A stretch of DNA of 64,000 nucleotides from the NCBI RefSeq assembly GCF_003007785.1, contig NZ_PXOH01000002.1, forward strand, positions 124,001 through 188,000, given 5' to 3'. The position numbers were made by a program, and so were the translations under genes. The DNA is from Aphanothece hegewaldii CCALA 016. Its GTDB lineage: Bacteria > Cyanobacteriota > Cyanobacteriia > Cyanobacteriales > Microcystaceae. Under the pieces are notes generated by a model that had not been told where the DNA came from, did not search any database, and saw only the letters and a list, made by a program, of their open reading frames with translations. Below, one piece after another: positions 1 through 10,052 of the stretch (position 1 is its first letter; every line of letters begins with the position of its first letter).

Positions 1-2853
1 TCATCCACTTTAAATCTATTTGCGGATCTAACTCAACCTTCGATCGTAGAATTCCTCAACATTCCCCAAAACCCAACAACTACCCCAGTTAATTCTATTG
101 ATGTTCGTTTCTCTGAAGAAATTAAACTATCTACCTTTAATTTCAATGACCTGATTTTAACCCGTGATGGCGGTACTAATCTAATTACGAATGCAGTAAC
201 AATACAATATATTTCTGGAACAACCTATCGTATTAGTAATTTAGCAAACCTCACCCAAACCCCTGGAACCTACACACTACAAGTAAATGCAGCTACCATA
301 CGAGATGATGCAGGAAATAACGGTGATACAGCTAAAACGGCCACTTTCTCAATTATTCCCCCCATTTCTCCAGGTATTACCCTAACACAAACGAATGGAA
401 ATACCAGCGTTACTGAAGATGGTACGACGGATACCTATTCTCTCATCTTAAAAACTCAACCTACTGCTAATGTTACAGTAACGATCGCTCCCAATTCCCA
501 ACTCACGACAAACCAGCAAACTCTCACTTTCACCCCTGCTAACTGGAATGTCCCACAAACGGTTACTATCTCAGCAGTCAATGATACTCTTATCGAAAAT
601 AATCATACTGGAACCATTAATCATACCGTCTCTAGTACCGACACCAATTACAACAATAGTATTATTCCACCTTTAACCGTTGATATTACCGATAATGATC
701 AACTTCCTGTAATCACTTTAGCAGTTGCCCCCGGAAGTGTTTTAGAAAACGGAACCAATAACCTAGTTTATACCTTCACTCGCACAGGTAATTTATCCAA
801 CTCTCTAACCGTTAATTTTACCGTAGCAGGAAGTGCCACATTTAACACCGACTATACCCAAACAGGGGCAAACACTTTTAACGGAACAAGCGGTACAATT
901 AAATTCGCCGCTAATTCTAGTACTAAAACTATTACCCTCGATCCTACACCCGATAGTATTACAGATCCTAATGAAACGATTTCTCTTACCCTGACTACAG
1001 CAACAGGATACACCCTAGGAACCACCATACCCATTATCGGAACTATTACAGAAAGCACCACCAATAATAATGGTATTTTAGCCTTTAGTGCTGCTCAATT
1101 TAGCCAATCCGAAGACGGAACAATCATCGCTGCAGTTACTGTAACTCGCACGGGAGGAAATAGCGGTGCAGTCAGTGCAACAATTAATCTAAGCAATGGA
1201 ACCGCAACAGCACCCAACGATTATACTAATACTGCGATCGTTGTCAACTTCGCCAATGCAGTAACCAGTCAAATTGTCAATATACCCATCATCAATGACA
1301 GCCTTTTAGAAAATACGGAAACAGTCAATCTAAGTTTATCTAACCCGACGGGTGGCGCAATCATCGGCAATCAAAACAATGCTATTCTCAATATTCTTGA
1401 TGATGATGTACAGCTTAACTTTAATGCGGCTAACTACACCGTCAATGAAGATGGAACCACCGTTACTCAAATTATCATCACTCGTACTGGTTCCGCAACA
1501 AAAGCCGTTGGGGGAACAATTACCTTTACCGATGGAACCGCGATAGGATGCGGTTGTGGTGCAACTTCCACGAGTAACGATTTCTACAACGGAGCCTTAA
1601 ACTTTACTTTAGCAGTCAATGAACTGAGTAAAATTATTCCTGTAGAACCCGCAACCTTAAATAATTCTAATGCGATTCGGATTCGAGATGATGGAACAAT
1701 AGAAGGCAATGAAAACTTTACGATAAATTTAACAAATCCAAGCAACGGCGCAACCATTGGGAATCAAAATACTGCAACGGTAATTATTATAGACAATGAT
1801 GCACCAATTATTACTTTAACCGCAAATGCAAACCGAGCTACCGAAAATGGCTCAGATCTAATCTATACTTTCACTCGTACTGGCAATTTTACAAACCCAT
1901 TAACCGTTAACTATACCGTTGGAGGAACCGCTATTCCTGGTACAGATTACACGCCAGAAGGTGCTATCAATTTTACCAATAAAACGATTACCTTTGCGGC
2001 AAATCAAGCCACAGCGAATCTGAATATAGACTCCCTTGGAGATAGTATCGTTGAACCAAATAAAACTTTTACTCTTGCTCTTGCATCAGGGACAAATTAT
2101 ACCATCGGAACAACACAAACATTGACTGCTACTTTAGCTAACGATGATGGGACAAATAGTAATGATAAACTCAACGGTAGTCCCCTTAGTGATTTCCTCA
2201 ATGGAAACGCCGGTAATGATACCCTAATTGGAGGACTCGGCAATGATGTCTATTTTATTGATAGTACAGGTGATGTGATTACAGAAAAACTCGATGAGGG
2301 AACCGATACGGTAAAATCATATATCACTTATACTCTGACGAACTCCAATCTAGAAAACTTAACCCTCACAGGAGATAGTACCATCAATGGAACTGGCAAT
2401 GCAGGAAATAATATTCTCACTGGCAATAACAAAAATAATATCCTGACTGGGAAAGCGGGTAATGATACGTTTAGAGGTAATAATGGCAATGATACCCTCA
2501 TCGGTGGGCTTGGGCTAGATAGCCTATCTGGTGGCAGTGGAAAAGACTACTTTACCTTTAATGCACCCAACGAAGGAATCGATAAAATTAATGATTTTAA
2601 CTTGACAGATGACACAATATATGTATCGGTAGCAGGTTTTGGGGCGGGTTTAATAGCAGGTGCTTCTTTAAAAGCAAATCAGTTTACGATCGGTACTACG
2701 GCTACAACTTCAACACATCGCTTTATCTACGATTCGAGTACAGGTGCATTATTTTTTGATGCCAATGGTAATGTTAGTGGTGGCGTAACTCAAATTGCTA
2801 CACTCAGTACAGGTTTAGCCATGACAAATCAGGATATTTTTGTCACGGTTTGA
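1..2853 (+). CDS. Calx-beta / RTX calcium-binding secreted protein (5' end outside window)
   Basis: The frame is open from base 1 to the TGA at 2851-2853, giving 950 visible residues with the N-terminus missing. Residues about 30-120 look like a bacterial Ig-like domain. They are followed by several Calx-beta-like modules, recognisable by repeated stretches such as TFTRTGN, DYT and NDN near each module end. Residues about 730-745 and 820-845 carry glycine/aspartate-rich RTX nonapeptide repeats (GNAGNDTLIGGLGND type), which bind calcium. The last 100 residues match the usual cyanobacterial RTX C-terminus (DxINDFN, then LFFDANG). Proteins of this build are normally exported by a type I system and act as surface adhesins or S-layer-like proteins. 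No secretion genes are in the window. An internal ATG at 2122 is not a credible start because the domains run straight through it. Family confidence is high; the actual role is unknown. Confidence 0.88.
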   Translation, partial: SSTLNLFADLTQPSIVEFLNIPQNPTTTPVNSIDVRFSEEIKLSTFNFNDLILTRDGGTNLITNAVTIQYISGTTYRISNLANLTQTPGTYTLQVNAATIRDDAGNNGDTAKTATFSIIPPISPGITLTQTNGNTSVTEDGTTDTYSLILKTQPTANVTVTIAPNSQLTTNQQTLTFTPANWNVPQTVTISAVNDTLIENNHTGTINHTVSSTDTNYNNSIIPPLTVDITDNDQLPVITLAVAPGSVLENGTNNLVYTFTRTGNLSNSLTVNFTVAGSATFNTDYTQTGANTFNGTSGTIKFAANSSTKTITLDPTPDSITDPNETISLTLTTATGYTLGTTIPIIGTITESTTNNNGILAFSAAQFSQSEDGTIIAAVTVTRTGGNSGAVSATINLSNGTATAPNDYTNTAIVVNFANAVTSQIVNIPIINDSLLENTETVNLSLSNPTGGAIIGNQNNAILNILDDDVQLNFNAANYTVNEDGTTVTQIIITRTGSATKAVGGTITFTDGTAIGCGCGATSTSNDFYNGALNFTLAVNELSKIIPVEPATLNNSNAIRIRDDGTIEGNENFTINLTNPSNGATIGNQNTATVIIIDNDAPIITLTANANRATENGSDLIYTFTRTGNFTNPLTVNYTVGGTAIPGTDYTPEGAINFTNKTITFAANQATANLNIDSLGDSIVEPNKTFTLALASGTNYTIGTTQTLTATLANDDGTNSNDKLNGSPLSDFLNGNAGNDTLIGGLGNDVYFIDSTGDVITEKLDEGTDTVKSYITYTLTNSNLENLTLTGDSTINGTGNAGNNILTGNNKNNILTGKAGNDTFRGNNGNDTLIGGLGLDSLSGGSGKDYFTFNAPNEGIDKINDFNLTDDTIYVSVAGFGAGLIAGASLKANQFTIGTTATTSTHRFIYDSSTGALFFDANGNVSGGVTQIATLSTGLAMTNQDIFVTV

Positions 2854-3063
2854 TGAGATCCGAGCCGTCATCACGTTTGAGGGAAAATCTAAAAATATTC
2901 TGTAGAATACCAAGTTAGAGAACCCATCGGCGTAGATATTAAAAAGATGATCAGGATTACACCCTGATTTTTCGCTCTAATTTTAGCTTCTCAAGGTTTT
3001 TGATAATTGATGAGACTATATTGGGCATATTAAAAGTAAATTTCTGATTGGAGTCATTCAAAT

Positions 3064-4950
3064 ATGAGTATAGGAGAAATTTTATTAGGCTTCGTTGTAG
3101 GCGGTGGCGTGGGCGGTGGCGCATCTTACTTCTTACAAAAAGGCAGAATCTCGGAAATCGCTGGGCGATATGAGCAAAAATCCTCACAGGTTCGCCAAGC
3201 TCTTGAAGCCGCAGAAGCTGAGTTAGAGGAGAAAAAAACACAATTATTTGCTGTAAGTCAATCTGAAGCACGGGTTAAAAACGAACTTCAGAATTTAGAA
3301 ATCAACTACCAAAACCACTTAGAGCAGATCGAACGTTCAAAAGAAGCTCAGTTAGCGAATCATTCCTCTGTTGGTGTTTCGCCCGAACTAGAAATCGAAC
3401 TAGAACAAGCCAAAGCTCAGATCCGCGACTATCAAACTCAGATATTAGAGTTACAACAAGCTGTAACACCCCTAGATGATCACTCTCGTATTCAAGAAAT
3501 CGAGCAACAATATCAAACCTACATCGATGAATTACAACAAACTTACTCTGCTCAACTCCAAGAAATCGAAGGTTATAAAACTCAGATATTAGAGTTACAG
3601 CAAGCAGCGACACCCACAGCCGATCTTGAAGCGACTCACACACGCATTCAAGAAATTGAACAACATCATCAAACCTATATTGAGGAATTACAACAAATTT
3701 ACTCAACTCAACTTCAAGAAATTGAATCAGCCCATCAAACTGAAAAGCAAGAGCAACAACAAACTTACTCTACTCAATTTCAAGAAATCGAGCAAGCTTA
3801 CCAAAACCAAATTGTAGAATTAGAGAAAACCCATCAAAATCAAATACGGGAACTTGAGCAAGCTTATCAAGCTCAAATGCTCGAATTACAGCAACTTGAT
3901 TCGGAAATTGAGCAACCAAGCACTCAAATGTCAGAAAACCCTGACGAATTTGTCCCGCCTTCTCAGTTTACAGAACCTTGGGACGAAGATTTTTCTAAAG
4001 CAACACTTTTAGAAATGTCTTTCACTCAACCAGAAGAAGAAATCGCCGAGATCTCTAATTTAGAAGAATTAGTCGATTTAACCAGCGAGATTTCAGAAGA
4101 ACCCTTCCAAATGCCGGTTAATGCTCGTGAACAAGATGAATTCTTCGCCAGTCAAACCCTCATTGGTGATATTGACTTTTTAAAATCGGAGCAAAACGAC
4201 GAACCCGCCCAAATACCGGTTAATGCTCGTGAACAAGCTGAATTCTTCGCCAGTCAAACCCTCATTGGTGATATTGACTTTTTAGAGTCGGAGCAAAACA
4301 ACGAATCTAATTTAATCGTTTCTGAAAATGCGTTGATTCAAGACGAGCTATTTCAAAATGCTAACATAGAAGTCGCTAATGCCGATTTAGAAGATTTATC
4401 TCAACCTGAATCATTTTTTAATCAAACTTTAGTTGATGAAATGGACTTTTTAGAGTCCTTAGAATTTGAACCGCAAGACAAGGATATTCGTTTTGAAGAT
4501 GAAGATCTAGCCAGTATTTCTGATGAATTCTTCATTAATGAGCGCACGGCAACTGAGGAAGACTTTTCAAACCTTGTGTTAACCCCAGAGGAAATGAAAG
4601 CCGATCTCAATGAACCATTTAGCCTAGAATTAAAAAATCCTTTTGAATTAGTCGATGAGCAATCAATTGATTTAGATTTATTTGATTCCTTTGAACCCTC
4701 AAAATCTAACGAACTAGATCTTAATGACGAAAAACTCGAAGAATTCCAAGCCAACGGAAATAAAAATGTTGTTAAAACAGAATTGGACGATGAACCATCC
4801 GATCCAGATCTTGACTTTTTCAATATGTTAGAAAAAGAAAACCCGAAAAATTCAGAATCTTTAGACATTGATGACAAAGATGTCAATCTTGAAGATCTCT
4901 TTAGCGAAGATCTGTTTCGCTCTGACTGGAAATCTAGCTCAAAAAACTAA
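3064..4950 (+). CDS. Membrane-anchored coiled-coil protein with acidic repeat tail
   Basis: A 628-residue protein I do not recognise. Residues 5-25 form a glycine-rich hydrophobic segment that could anchor it in a membrane. Residues about 30-285 are rich in Q, E, L and A with repeated patterns such as QIxELQQ and YSTQLQEIE, as expected of a long coiled coil. The rest is strongly acidic and contains a 34-residue unit repeated back to back (VNAREQxEFFASQTLIGDID) with a third, decayed copy ending in DEMDFLES. A GGAG at about 3050 can serve the ATG at 3064. A hairpin at 4988-5017 separates it from the next, convergent gene. The layout suggests a structural or scaffolding protein, but this is inference only. 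Confidence 0.75.
   Translation: MSIGEILLGFVVGGGVGGGASYFLQKGRISEIAGRYEQKSSQVRQALEAAEAELEEKKTQLFAVSQSEARVKNELQNLEINYQNHLEQIERSKEAQLANHSSVGVSPELEIELEQAKAQIRDYQTQILELQQAVTPLDDHSRIQEIEQQYQTYIDELQQTYSAQLQEIEGYKTQILELQQAATPTADLEATHTRIQEIEQHHQTYIEELQQIYSTQLQEIESAHQTEKQEQQQTYSTQFQEIEQAYQNQIVELEKTHQNQIRELEQAYQAQMLELQQLDSEIEQPSTQMSENPDEFVPPSQFTEPWDEDFSKATLLEMSFTQPEEEIAEISNLEELVDLTSEISEEPFQMPVNAREQDEFFASQTLIGDIDFLKSEQNDEPAQIPVNAREQAEFFASQTLIGDIDFLESEQNNESNLIVSENALIQDELFQNANIEVANADLEDLSQPESFFNQTLVDEMDFLESLEFEPQDKDIRFEDEDLASISDEFFINERTATEEDFSNLVLTPEEMKADLNEPFSLELKNPFELVDEQSIDLDLFDSFEPSKSNELDLNDEKLEEFQANGNKNVVKTELDDEPSDPDLDFFNMLEKENPKNSESLDIDDKDVNLEDLFSEDLFRSDWKSSSKN
4114..4317 (+). repeat. 102-bp in-frame tandem repeat inside the coiled-coil gene
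   Basis: Two near-identical units start at 4114 and 4216 (period 102 bp, 34 codons). Both begin CCGGTTAATGCTCGTGAACA. They differ by a few substitutions, so the duplication is recent relative to the third, degenerate protein copy around 4400-4460. Confidence 0.85.
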
Positions 4951-4987
4951 CCCAGATGAACCTAGGATCTGAAACGTAGCAAACAGT

Positions 4988-5017
4988 AGATAAAGGGTTA
5001 TTAATTTAACCCCATCT
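4988..5017. terminator. Bipartite hairpin between convergent genes
   Basis: The inner stem GGGTTA (4995-5000) pairs with TAACCC (5007-5012), and the outer arms AGAT (4988-4991) and ATCT (5014-5017) extend it. A T-rich stretch follows on the plus side. It sits between the stops of the coiled-coil gene and the pterin dehydratase-like gene, so it can end transcription from both sides. Confidence 0.55.
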
Positions 5018-5024
5018 TCTATTG

Positions 5025-5429
5025 TTATTTTTCTATCCTGGTTTCGGCAATTTTTGAGATAATTTTTGCTAAATCAAAGTCTTTTTGCGTAAGACCATTT
5101 GCATCGTGAGTTGATAGAGTAATCGTCACGCGGTTATAAAGAATTAAAAGATCGGGATGATGTTGTAGTTTTTCGGTGGGTTCGACCAACTGATTAACAA
5201 AAGCAATAGCTTCAACAAAATTTTTAAACATAAAAGTTCGTTGTAATTGTTGATTTTTTCTAGTCCATCCAGGTAACTCCCTTAACTGTTGTTGAATTTC
5301 GCTCTCAGTTAGAGGATTAACTGGAATAGCATATAAAAAAGACGCGATCGTTAACTCTAATCCACAAAAGATTATTGCTATAATCAGAGATTGCCAAGGT
5401 TTTCTCAATAAAAGCCGTACCGATTTCAT
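5025..5429 (-). CDS. Pterin-4a-carbinolamine dehydratase-like protein with N-terminal export signal
   Basis: 134 residues. The C-terminal 95 residues match the pterin-4a-carbinolamine dehydratase (PCD) family. The HHPD pair, the following YNRV and the THDANGLTQKDFDLA block are the family's active-site and core motifs. Family members recycle the 4a-hydroxy pterin cofactor or act as small dimeric regulators. The usual cytosolic enzyme is about 95-110 residues. This one has an extra N-terminus with basic residues (RLLLRKPW) and a hydrophobic stretch of about 20 residues ending near SFLYA, which looks like a signal peptide or membrane anchor. That would place the domain in the periplasm or thylakoid lumen. 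Family call is strong; location is predicted. Confidence 0.85.
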   Translation of the reverse strand: MKSVRLLLRKPWQSLIIAIIFCGLELTIASFLYAIPVNPLTESEIQQQLRELPGWTRKNQQLQRTFMFKNFVEAIAFVNQLVEPTEKLQHHPDLLILYNRVTITLSTHDANGLTQKDFDLAKIISKIAETRIEK

Positions 5430-5646
5430 AAAATTTAAAAGTTATTGGTGAATATGGTAAAACAACGTGCTATAGTCTATTTTCACCTGAATCAATCAAT
5501 CAACAATTAATCATTTAACAAAATAATGTGCTTCTAAAGTCAAAGCGTTCAACGAATCCACTATACTGTTATGTCTAACTAGGCTATTTGTCAAGATCTT
5601 TAATATAATCTATTTACTTTCATTAACTGTTAAACCCCTAATCTCA

Positions 5647-7053
5647 ATGACTGCCCTTCCCTTTCCTCACCAGCCATCATCCGCCAGACAGATAACTCCT
5701 GATACAGCTTCAGTTTTAGCACTTAAGGAACTGGTGGCTAGTGTATATCGGGAACAAACCAAAGTGCAAAACCTCTTAAGTTCTCTAGGATTTGCCCTAC
5801 GCAGTTTTAATAACTTAAATCAGTTTTTAGAATTAACCCCCCTAATGGCGGCTAGAGTGACCGATGCTGATGGAGGTGCGTTAATTTTATATAAACCCCA
5901 TGAACAACTTTCTTTAGCCCATCTTCACTTCCAGGACGCTCAAATTAGTCAAGAAATCCGACAACAACTCGAAAGTGTCATCACACAAGTTAATACATCG
6001 GGTTTAACACGGCAACCTCTCCAAGCAACCGTTTCTCTTCCAGACTATTTAGATTATCACATTAGACAAGTCTTAAATCCGTCCCTCCAATCTTATTGCA
6101 CTCCCGTTTTAGTCAAAAATATCGAACGAGGTAGACTTTATGTTTTTAGTCGCCCTCCCGAATACGAATGGACATCAACACGGCGAAAATTATTACAATT
6201 AGTAGCAGATCAAACAGCAGTAGCGATCGCCAATAATGAATTAACCCTAGAACTTCGCTCCAAAGAACGTCAAGATCGAGAATTAGAAATCGCTTCGGAT
6301 ATACAATCACGTCTTCTACCGAGAAAATGCCCGAAAATTCAAGGCGTTGAACTTGCTGCTAAATGTCGTACCGCAAATCGAGTCGGTGGGGATTATTATG
6401 ATTTTATTCCGACTAATTATGATCAGCTACGCTCAAATCAGTCAACCGAAACCGTTCCCACTTCCGTACCTTGGAGTATCGTTATTGGTGATGTGATGGG
6501 TAAAGGTGTTCCTGCTGGCTTAATTATGACCATGACTAGAGGAATGTTACGGGCAGAAGTCTTAAACCGTCATACTCCTTCTCATATTTTGCAGCATCTT
6601 AACCGAGTCATGTATGCAGATTTAGATAATTCTCATCGTTTCGTGACATTGTTTTATGCTGAATATAATCCCATGTCTCGCATCTTATCTTATAGTAATG
6701 CAGCCCATAACCCACCGATCATCTGGCAAGCCGCTAATCGTCAAATATTTGTTTTAGATACAAAAGGAATGTTGATCGGTTTAGATCCAGACTCAGAATA
6801 TGAAGATGCTCAGATTCAACTACAATCCCATGATACGATCGTCTACTACACCGATGGCTTTACCGATGCGATGAACCAAAATGGCGAACGTTTTGGCGAG
6901 GAACGCTGGCGCGACATAGTACATCAGTCCTGCCAAAAATGTCAGAGTCCACAAGAAATTTTAGATTATTTGTTCTTTGAAGTTCAACAATTTATCGGAG
7001 TGGGGAATAATAACAGTGATGATATGACTTTGGTCGTTATGAAGATCGCATAA
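5647..7053 (+). CDS. GAF-domain PP2C-type (SpoIIE/RsbU) serine phosphatase
   Basis: 468 residues. The N-terminal half (about residues 40-190) fits a GAF sensor domain, followed by a short helical linker (ELTLELRSKERQDRELEIA). Residues about 215-468 are a SpoIIE/RsbU phosphatase. The metal-binding motifs are visible: GGDYYDF near residue 247, GDVMGKG near 281, and SDDMTLVV near 457. Such enzymes dephosphorylate anti-sigma-factor antagonists in partner-switching pathways. No STAS or anti-sigma gene is adjacent, so its target is unknown. A small membrane-protein gene follows after 21 bp and is probably cotranscribed. Confidence 0.88.
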   Translation: MTALPFPHQPSSARQITPDTASVLALKELVASVYREQTKVQNLLSSLGFALRSFNNLNQFLELTPLMAARVTDADGGALILYKPHEQLSLAHLHFQDAQISQEIRQQLESVITQVNTSGLTRQPLQATVSLPDYLDYHIRQVLNPSLQSYCTPVLVKNIERGRLYVFSRPPEYEWTSTRRKLLQLVADQTAVAIANNELTLELRSKERQDRELEIASDIQSRLLPRKCPKIQGVELAAKCRTANRVGGDYYDFIPTNYDQLRSNQSTETVPTSVPWSIVIGDVMGKGVPAGLIMTMTRGMLRAEVLNRHTPSHILQHLNRVMYADLDNSHRFVTLFYAEYNPMSRILSYSNAAHNPPIIWQAANRQIFVLDTKGMLIGLDPDSEYEDAQIQLQSHDTIVYYTDGFTDAMNQNGERFGEERWRDIVHQSCQKCQSPQEILDYLFFEVQQFIGVGNNNSDDMTLVVMKIA

Positions 7054-7074
7054 GTCACAAGGAGTTACTAAATT

Positions 7075-7302
7075 ATGATCAACTTTGCCGAACAATCTCT
7101 AGAGCGTTTAATGACTTTAACTGGAACTTTTCTATACCATCCCACGACAATAAATATTGTAGCAGCGATTACCGATAAAGATGTTGATATCATTGGGAAT
7201 GTACAAGCGGCTTTTAATAAATTTGTTGCCACTGGACAAGTTTGGGCGTTAATTATTGGTATTGTGGTGGGATATATGTTTAAAGGCTTTACATCCTACT
7301 AA
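7075..7302 (+). CDS. Small conserved membrane protein
   Basis: 75 residues with one hydrophobic C-terminal helix (about residues 53-72, VWALIIGIVVGYMF) and an amphipathic N-terminal half. The AAGGAG-like ribosome site at 7058-7063 is well placed for the ATG at 7075. The gene lies between the SpoIIE phosphatase and argH with short gaps, so an operon is likely. I cannot assign a function. Confidence 0.7.
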   Translation: MINFAEQSLERLMTLTGTFLYHPTTINIVAAITDKDVDIIGNVQAAFNKFVATGQVWALIIGIVVGYMFKGFTSY

Positions 7303-7333
7303 CTTGTTGTTGACTACCCAAAGATAAAAAGCT

Positions 7334-8740
7334 GTGACTGAAAAAAAAACGTGGAGCGATCGCTTTGAAGGTACACTACATCCATCAATTGTTCAATTCA
7401 ACGCGAGTATCGGCTTTGATATAGAACTAATTGAATACGATCTTACGGGATCGATTGCCCATGCCAAAATGTTAGCCCATACCGGCATAATTTCCCCCGA
7501 AGAAGGACAACAGATCGTAACGGGTTTAGAACAAATTCGCTCTGAATATAGAGACGGAAAATTCAATCCAGGGATCGACCAAGAAGATGTTCATTTTGCC
7601 GTAGAAAGACGACTAACTGAATTATTGGGAGATGTAGGTAAAAAACTTCATACCGCCCGTTCTCGTAATGATCAAGTAGGAACCGATATCCGTCTGTATT
7701 TGCGCGATCAAATCGATCAAATTCGTTCTCTTTTACGAGAGTTTCAAAAAGTCCTTTTGTCTAAAGCAGAAGAACACATCGAAACGATGATCCCAGGTTA
7801 TACCCACCTACAACGCGCTCAACCCATTAGTTTAGCTCATCATCTGATGGCCTATTTTCACATGGCACAACGCGACTGGGAACGCCTAGGAGAAATAAGG
7901 GGACGCACAAATATTTCGCCTCTCGGTTCAGGAGCATTAGCGGGAACGACTTTTCCCATTGATCGCCACTACAGCGCAGCTTTACTTCATTTCGATAAAC
8001 CTTATGATAATAGTCTTGATGGGGTGAGCGATCGAGATTTTGCCATTGAGTTTCTCGGCGCATCTAGTCTAATTATGGTGCATCTGAGCCGACTCAGTGA
8101 AGAAGTGATTCTTTGGGCATCTCATGAATTTAGTTTTATCACACTCACCGATCGCTGTGCCACTGGTTCCTCGATCATGCCCCAAAAGAAAAACCCCGAT
8201 GTACCCGAATTAATTCGAGGGAAAACTGGGCGAGTTTTTGGGCATTTACAAGGTTTACTGACACTGATGAAAGGCTTACCACTCGCTTACAATAAGGACT
8301 TACAAGAAGATAAAGAAGCCATTTTTGATAGTGTCAAAACCGTTAAAGTTTGTCTAGAAGCAGCCACCATTTTATTAAGTGAGGGATTAGTTTTTCGGAC
8401 ACAACGACTCATGCAAGCGGTAGCCGAAGATTTTTCTAATGCGACGGATGTAGCCGACTATTTGGCAACAAAAGGAGTTCCGTTTCGGGAAGCTTATAAC
8501 TTAGTGGGTAAAGTGGTTAAAACCAGTCTCGCATCGGGTAAGTTACTCAAAGACTTAACCTTAGAGGAGTGGCAAGAACTTCATCCTGCTTTTGAGGCTG
8601 ATATTTATCATGCGATCGCACCGCAACAAGTTGTATCCGCCCGAAATAGTTACGGAGGTACTGGCTTTGAACAGGTAAAATATGCTATCGAATTAGGCAA
8701 AACTCTGCTAAACTCCGATCGCAATAAATTAAAAATCTAA
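7334..8740 (+). CDS. argH: Argininosuccinate lyase
   Basis: 468 residues, full length for the family. It splits argininosuccinate into arginine and fumarate, the last step of arginine synthesis, in the cytosol. The fumarase/aspartase-superfamily signature [11 protein letters not shown] is present near residue 278. The HTARSRNDQ block near residue 112 and the TxLQ stretch (YTHLQRAQP) near 158 are also typical of ArgH. The start is a GTG at 7334 in the context GCTGTGACTG, and no ATG precedes the conserved N-terminus. A Nudix gene starts 9 bp after its stop. Confidence 0.97.
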   Translation: MTEKKTWSDRFEGTLHPSIVQFNASIGFDIELIEYDLTGSIAHAKMLAHTGIISPEEGQQIVTGLEQIRSEYRDGKFNPGIDQEDVHFAVERRLTELLGDVGKKLHTARSRNDQVGTDIRLYLRDQIDQIRSLLREFQKVLLSKAEEHIETMIPGYTHLQRAQPISLAHHLMAYFHMAQRDWERLGEIRGRTNISPLGSGALAGTTFPIDRHYSAALLHFDKPYDNSLDGVSDRDFAIEFLGASSLIMVHLSRLSEEVILWASHEFSFITLTDRCATGSSIMPQKKNPDVPELIRGKTGRVFGHLQGLLTLMKGLPLAYNKDLQEDKEAIFDSVKTVKVCLEAATILLSEGLVFRTQRLMQAVAEDFSNATDVADYLATKGVPFREAYNLVGKVVKTSLASGKLLKDLTLEEWQELHPAFEADIYHAIAPQQVVSARNSYGGTGFEQVKYAIELGKTLLNSDRNKLKI

Positions 8741-8749
8741 AAGTTTTTT

Positions 8750-9205
8750 ATGGGTCGTCTTTGGCAAATTTTTCAAACGGTACTAGGAATTATTTTTCGT
8801 CATCCAATTACCGGGACGACCATTATTCCTATCCTACCCAATGGTCAAATTGTTTTAGTACGTCGCTTTGATACGGGACAATGGGGCTTACCTGGTGGGA
8901 TTATTGACTGGGGCGAAGATGTTTCAACTGCCGCACATCGAGAACTAAAAGAAGAAACGGGATTAACACTGATTAAAATTCGTCGTTTGGTTGGGGTTTA
9001 TTCTGCACCTGATCGAGATCCGCGAATTCATTCGATTTCGATCTTAATTGAAGCCGATGTTGAGGGACGTTTTGAGGTTCAAGATACTTTAGAAGTGACG
9101 GAAATAAAAGCCTTTTCTCTCGATGAATTACCCCTCGGAAATCTCAGTCATGATCATGAACAACAATTAACCGATTATTTACAAGGAACGACCGTTTTAG
9201 CTTAA
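8750..9205 (+). CDS. Nudix hydrolase
   Basis: 151 residues with a complete Nudix box (G-x5-E-x7-REL-x-EE-x-GL) at about residues 48-70, so it should be an active nucleoside-diphosphate-X hydrolase. A short hydrophobic N-terminus (IFQTVLGIIFRHP) precedes the domain. The substrate cannot be read from sequence. It begins 9 bp after argH and is probably cotranscribed. Confidence 0.88.
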   Translation: MGRLWQIFQTVLGIIFRHPITGTTIIPILPNGQIVLVRRFDTGQWGLPGGIIDWGEDVSTAAHRELKEETGLTLIKIRRLVGVYSAPDRDPRIHSISILIEADVEGRFEVQDTLEVTEIKAFSLDELPLGNLSHDHEQQLTDYLQGTTVLA

Positions 9206-9448
9206 TTGAGCAAATTAATTTTTGTTAAGTTTAAAACGATTAAAATAATTATTCCTTAAGAATAATTGTTGATTTCATAAAATTATCTAGAATAATCTTA
9301 GACTAATTAATGATCATTCATAAATAGCCAACATCAACATTTTATAAGGTTTTAATAACCAAAATTATACAGTTGAGGGGTTACTTTAATTAATGAAAAT
9401 AATCTTAGTGGAAAAATATAAAACGCGATTGGTATAATCATCAAATCT

Positions 9449-9958
9449 ATGAAACTGTATATTATTCGTCATGGTATTGCAGCCGAAAAGACAGAATACA
9501 AAAATGATGAAGAACGTCCGTTAATCGAAAAAGGTCGTCAAAAAACGGAACAAGTAGCGCAATGTTTAAAAGACATTGGGATTCACTTTGATCTAATTTT
9601 AACCAGTCCTTTAGTTAGAGCCAAGCAAACCGCCGAAATTCTGCAAAAAAACGGCTTGAGTGACCAATTAGAAAACTTTTCCGCCCTTGCCCCCGATGGA
9701 GATATTCAAGAATGGGTGAACTGGTGGCTAGAATCTCGCTACAATTTAGATAAGTCTTGTCTTGCCCTTGTTGGTCATGAACCCGATTTGGGACATTGGA
9801 CAGAAATATTAATTTGGGGACAACCACAAGACAAACTCATTTTAAAAAAATCTGGTGTCATCGGATTAGAATTACCCGTTGGTATAAATCCGATCAGCAA
9901 AAGTCATTTATTTTTGCTAACCTCGCCTAAATGGTTAATCAACGAAAAGCTTGAGTAA
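9449..9958 (+). CDS. SixA-type phosphohistidine phosphatase
   Basis: 169 residues of the histidine-phosphatase superfamily, SixA subgroup. The catalytic RHG is at residues 7-9 (YIIRHGIA). An acidic/basic ERPLIEKGRQK block follows, and the second catalytic histidine lies in VGHEPDLG near residue 109. SixA enzymes remove phosphate from phosphohistidine in phosphorelay or PTS-related proteins. No partner lies next to it. Confidence 0.85.
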   Translation: MKLYIIRHGIAAEKTEYKNDEERPLIEKGRQKTEQVAQCLKDIGIHFDLILTSPLVRAKQTAEILQKNGLSDQLENFSALAPDGDIQEWVNWWLESRYNLDKSCLALVGHEPDLGHWTEILIWGQPQDKLILKKSGVIGLELPVGINPISKSHLFLLTSPKWLINEKLE

Positions 9959-10052
9959 ATAAGAGCTTCTTTTGTAGAATAAAAGGCATCGAATGGGGTG
10001 TTAAAAGCCAAAAAAATATATATTTAATAGCAACGTTACAGGTAAATAAACT

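Noticed and set aside
852..1064. 70-residue open frame on the minus strand
   Set aside because: It is antisense to the Calx-beta region of the RTX gene and reflects its repetitive composition.
4422..4886. 154-residue serine-rich frame on the minus strand
   Set aside because: It mirrors the acidic tail of the coiled-coil gene in the opposite frame and has no ribosome site or known domain.
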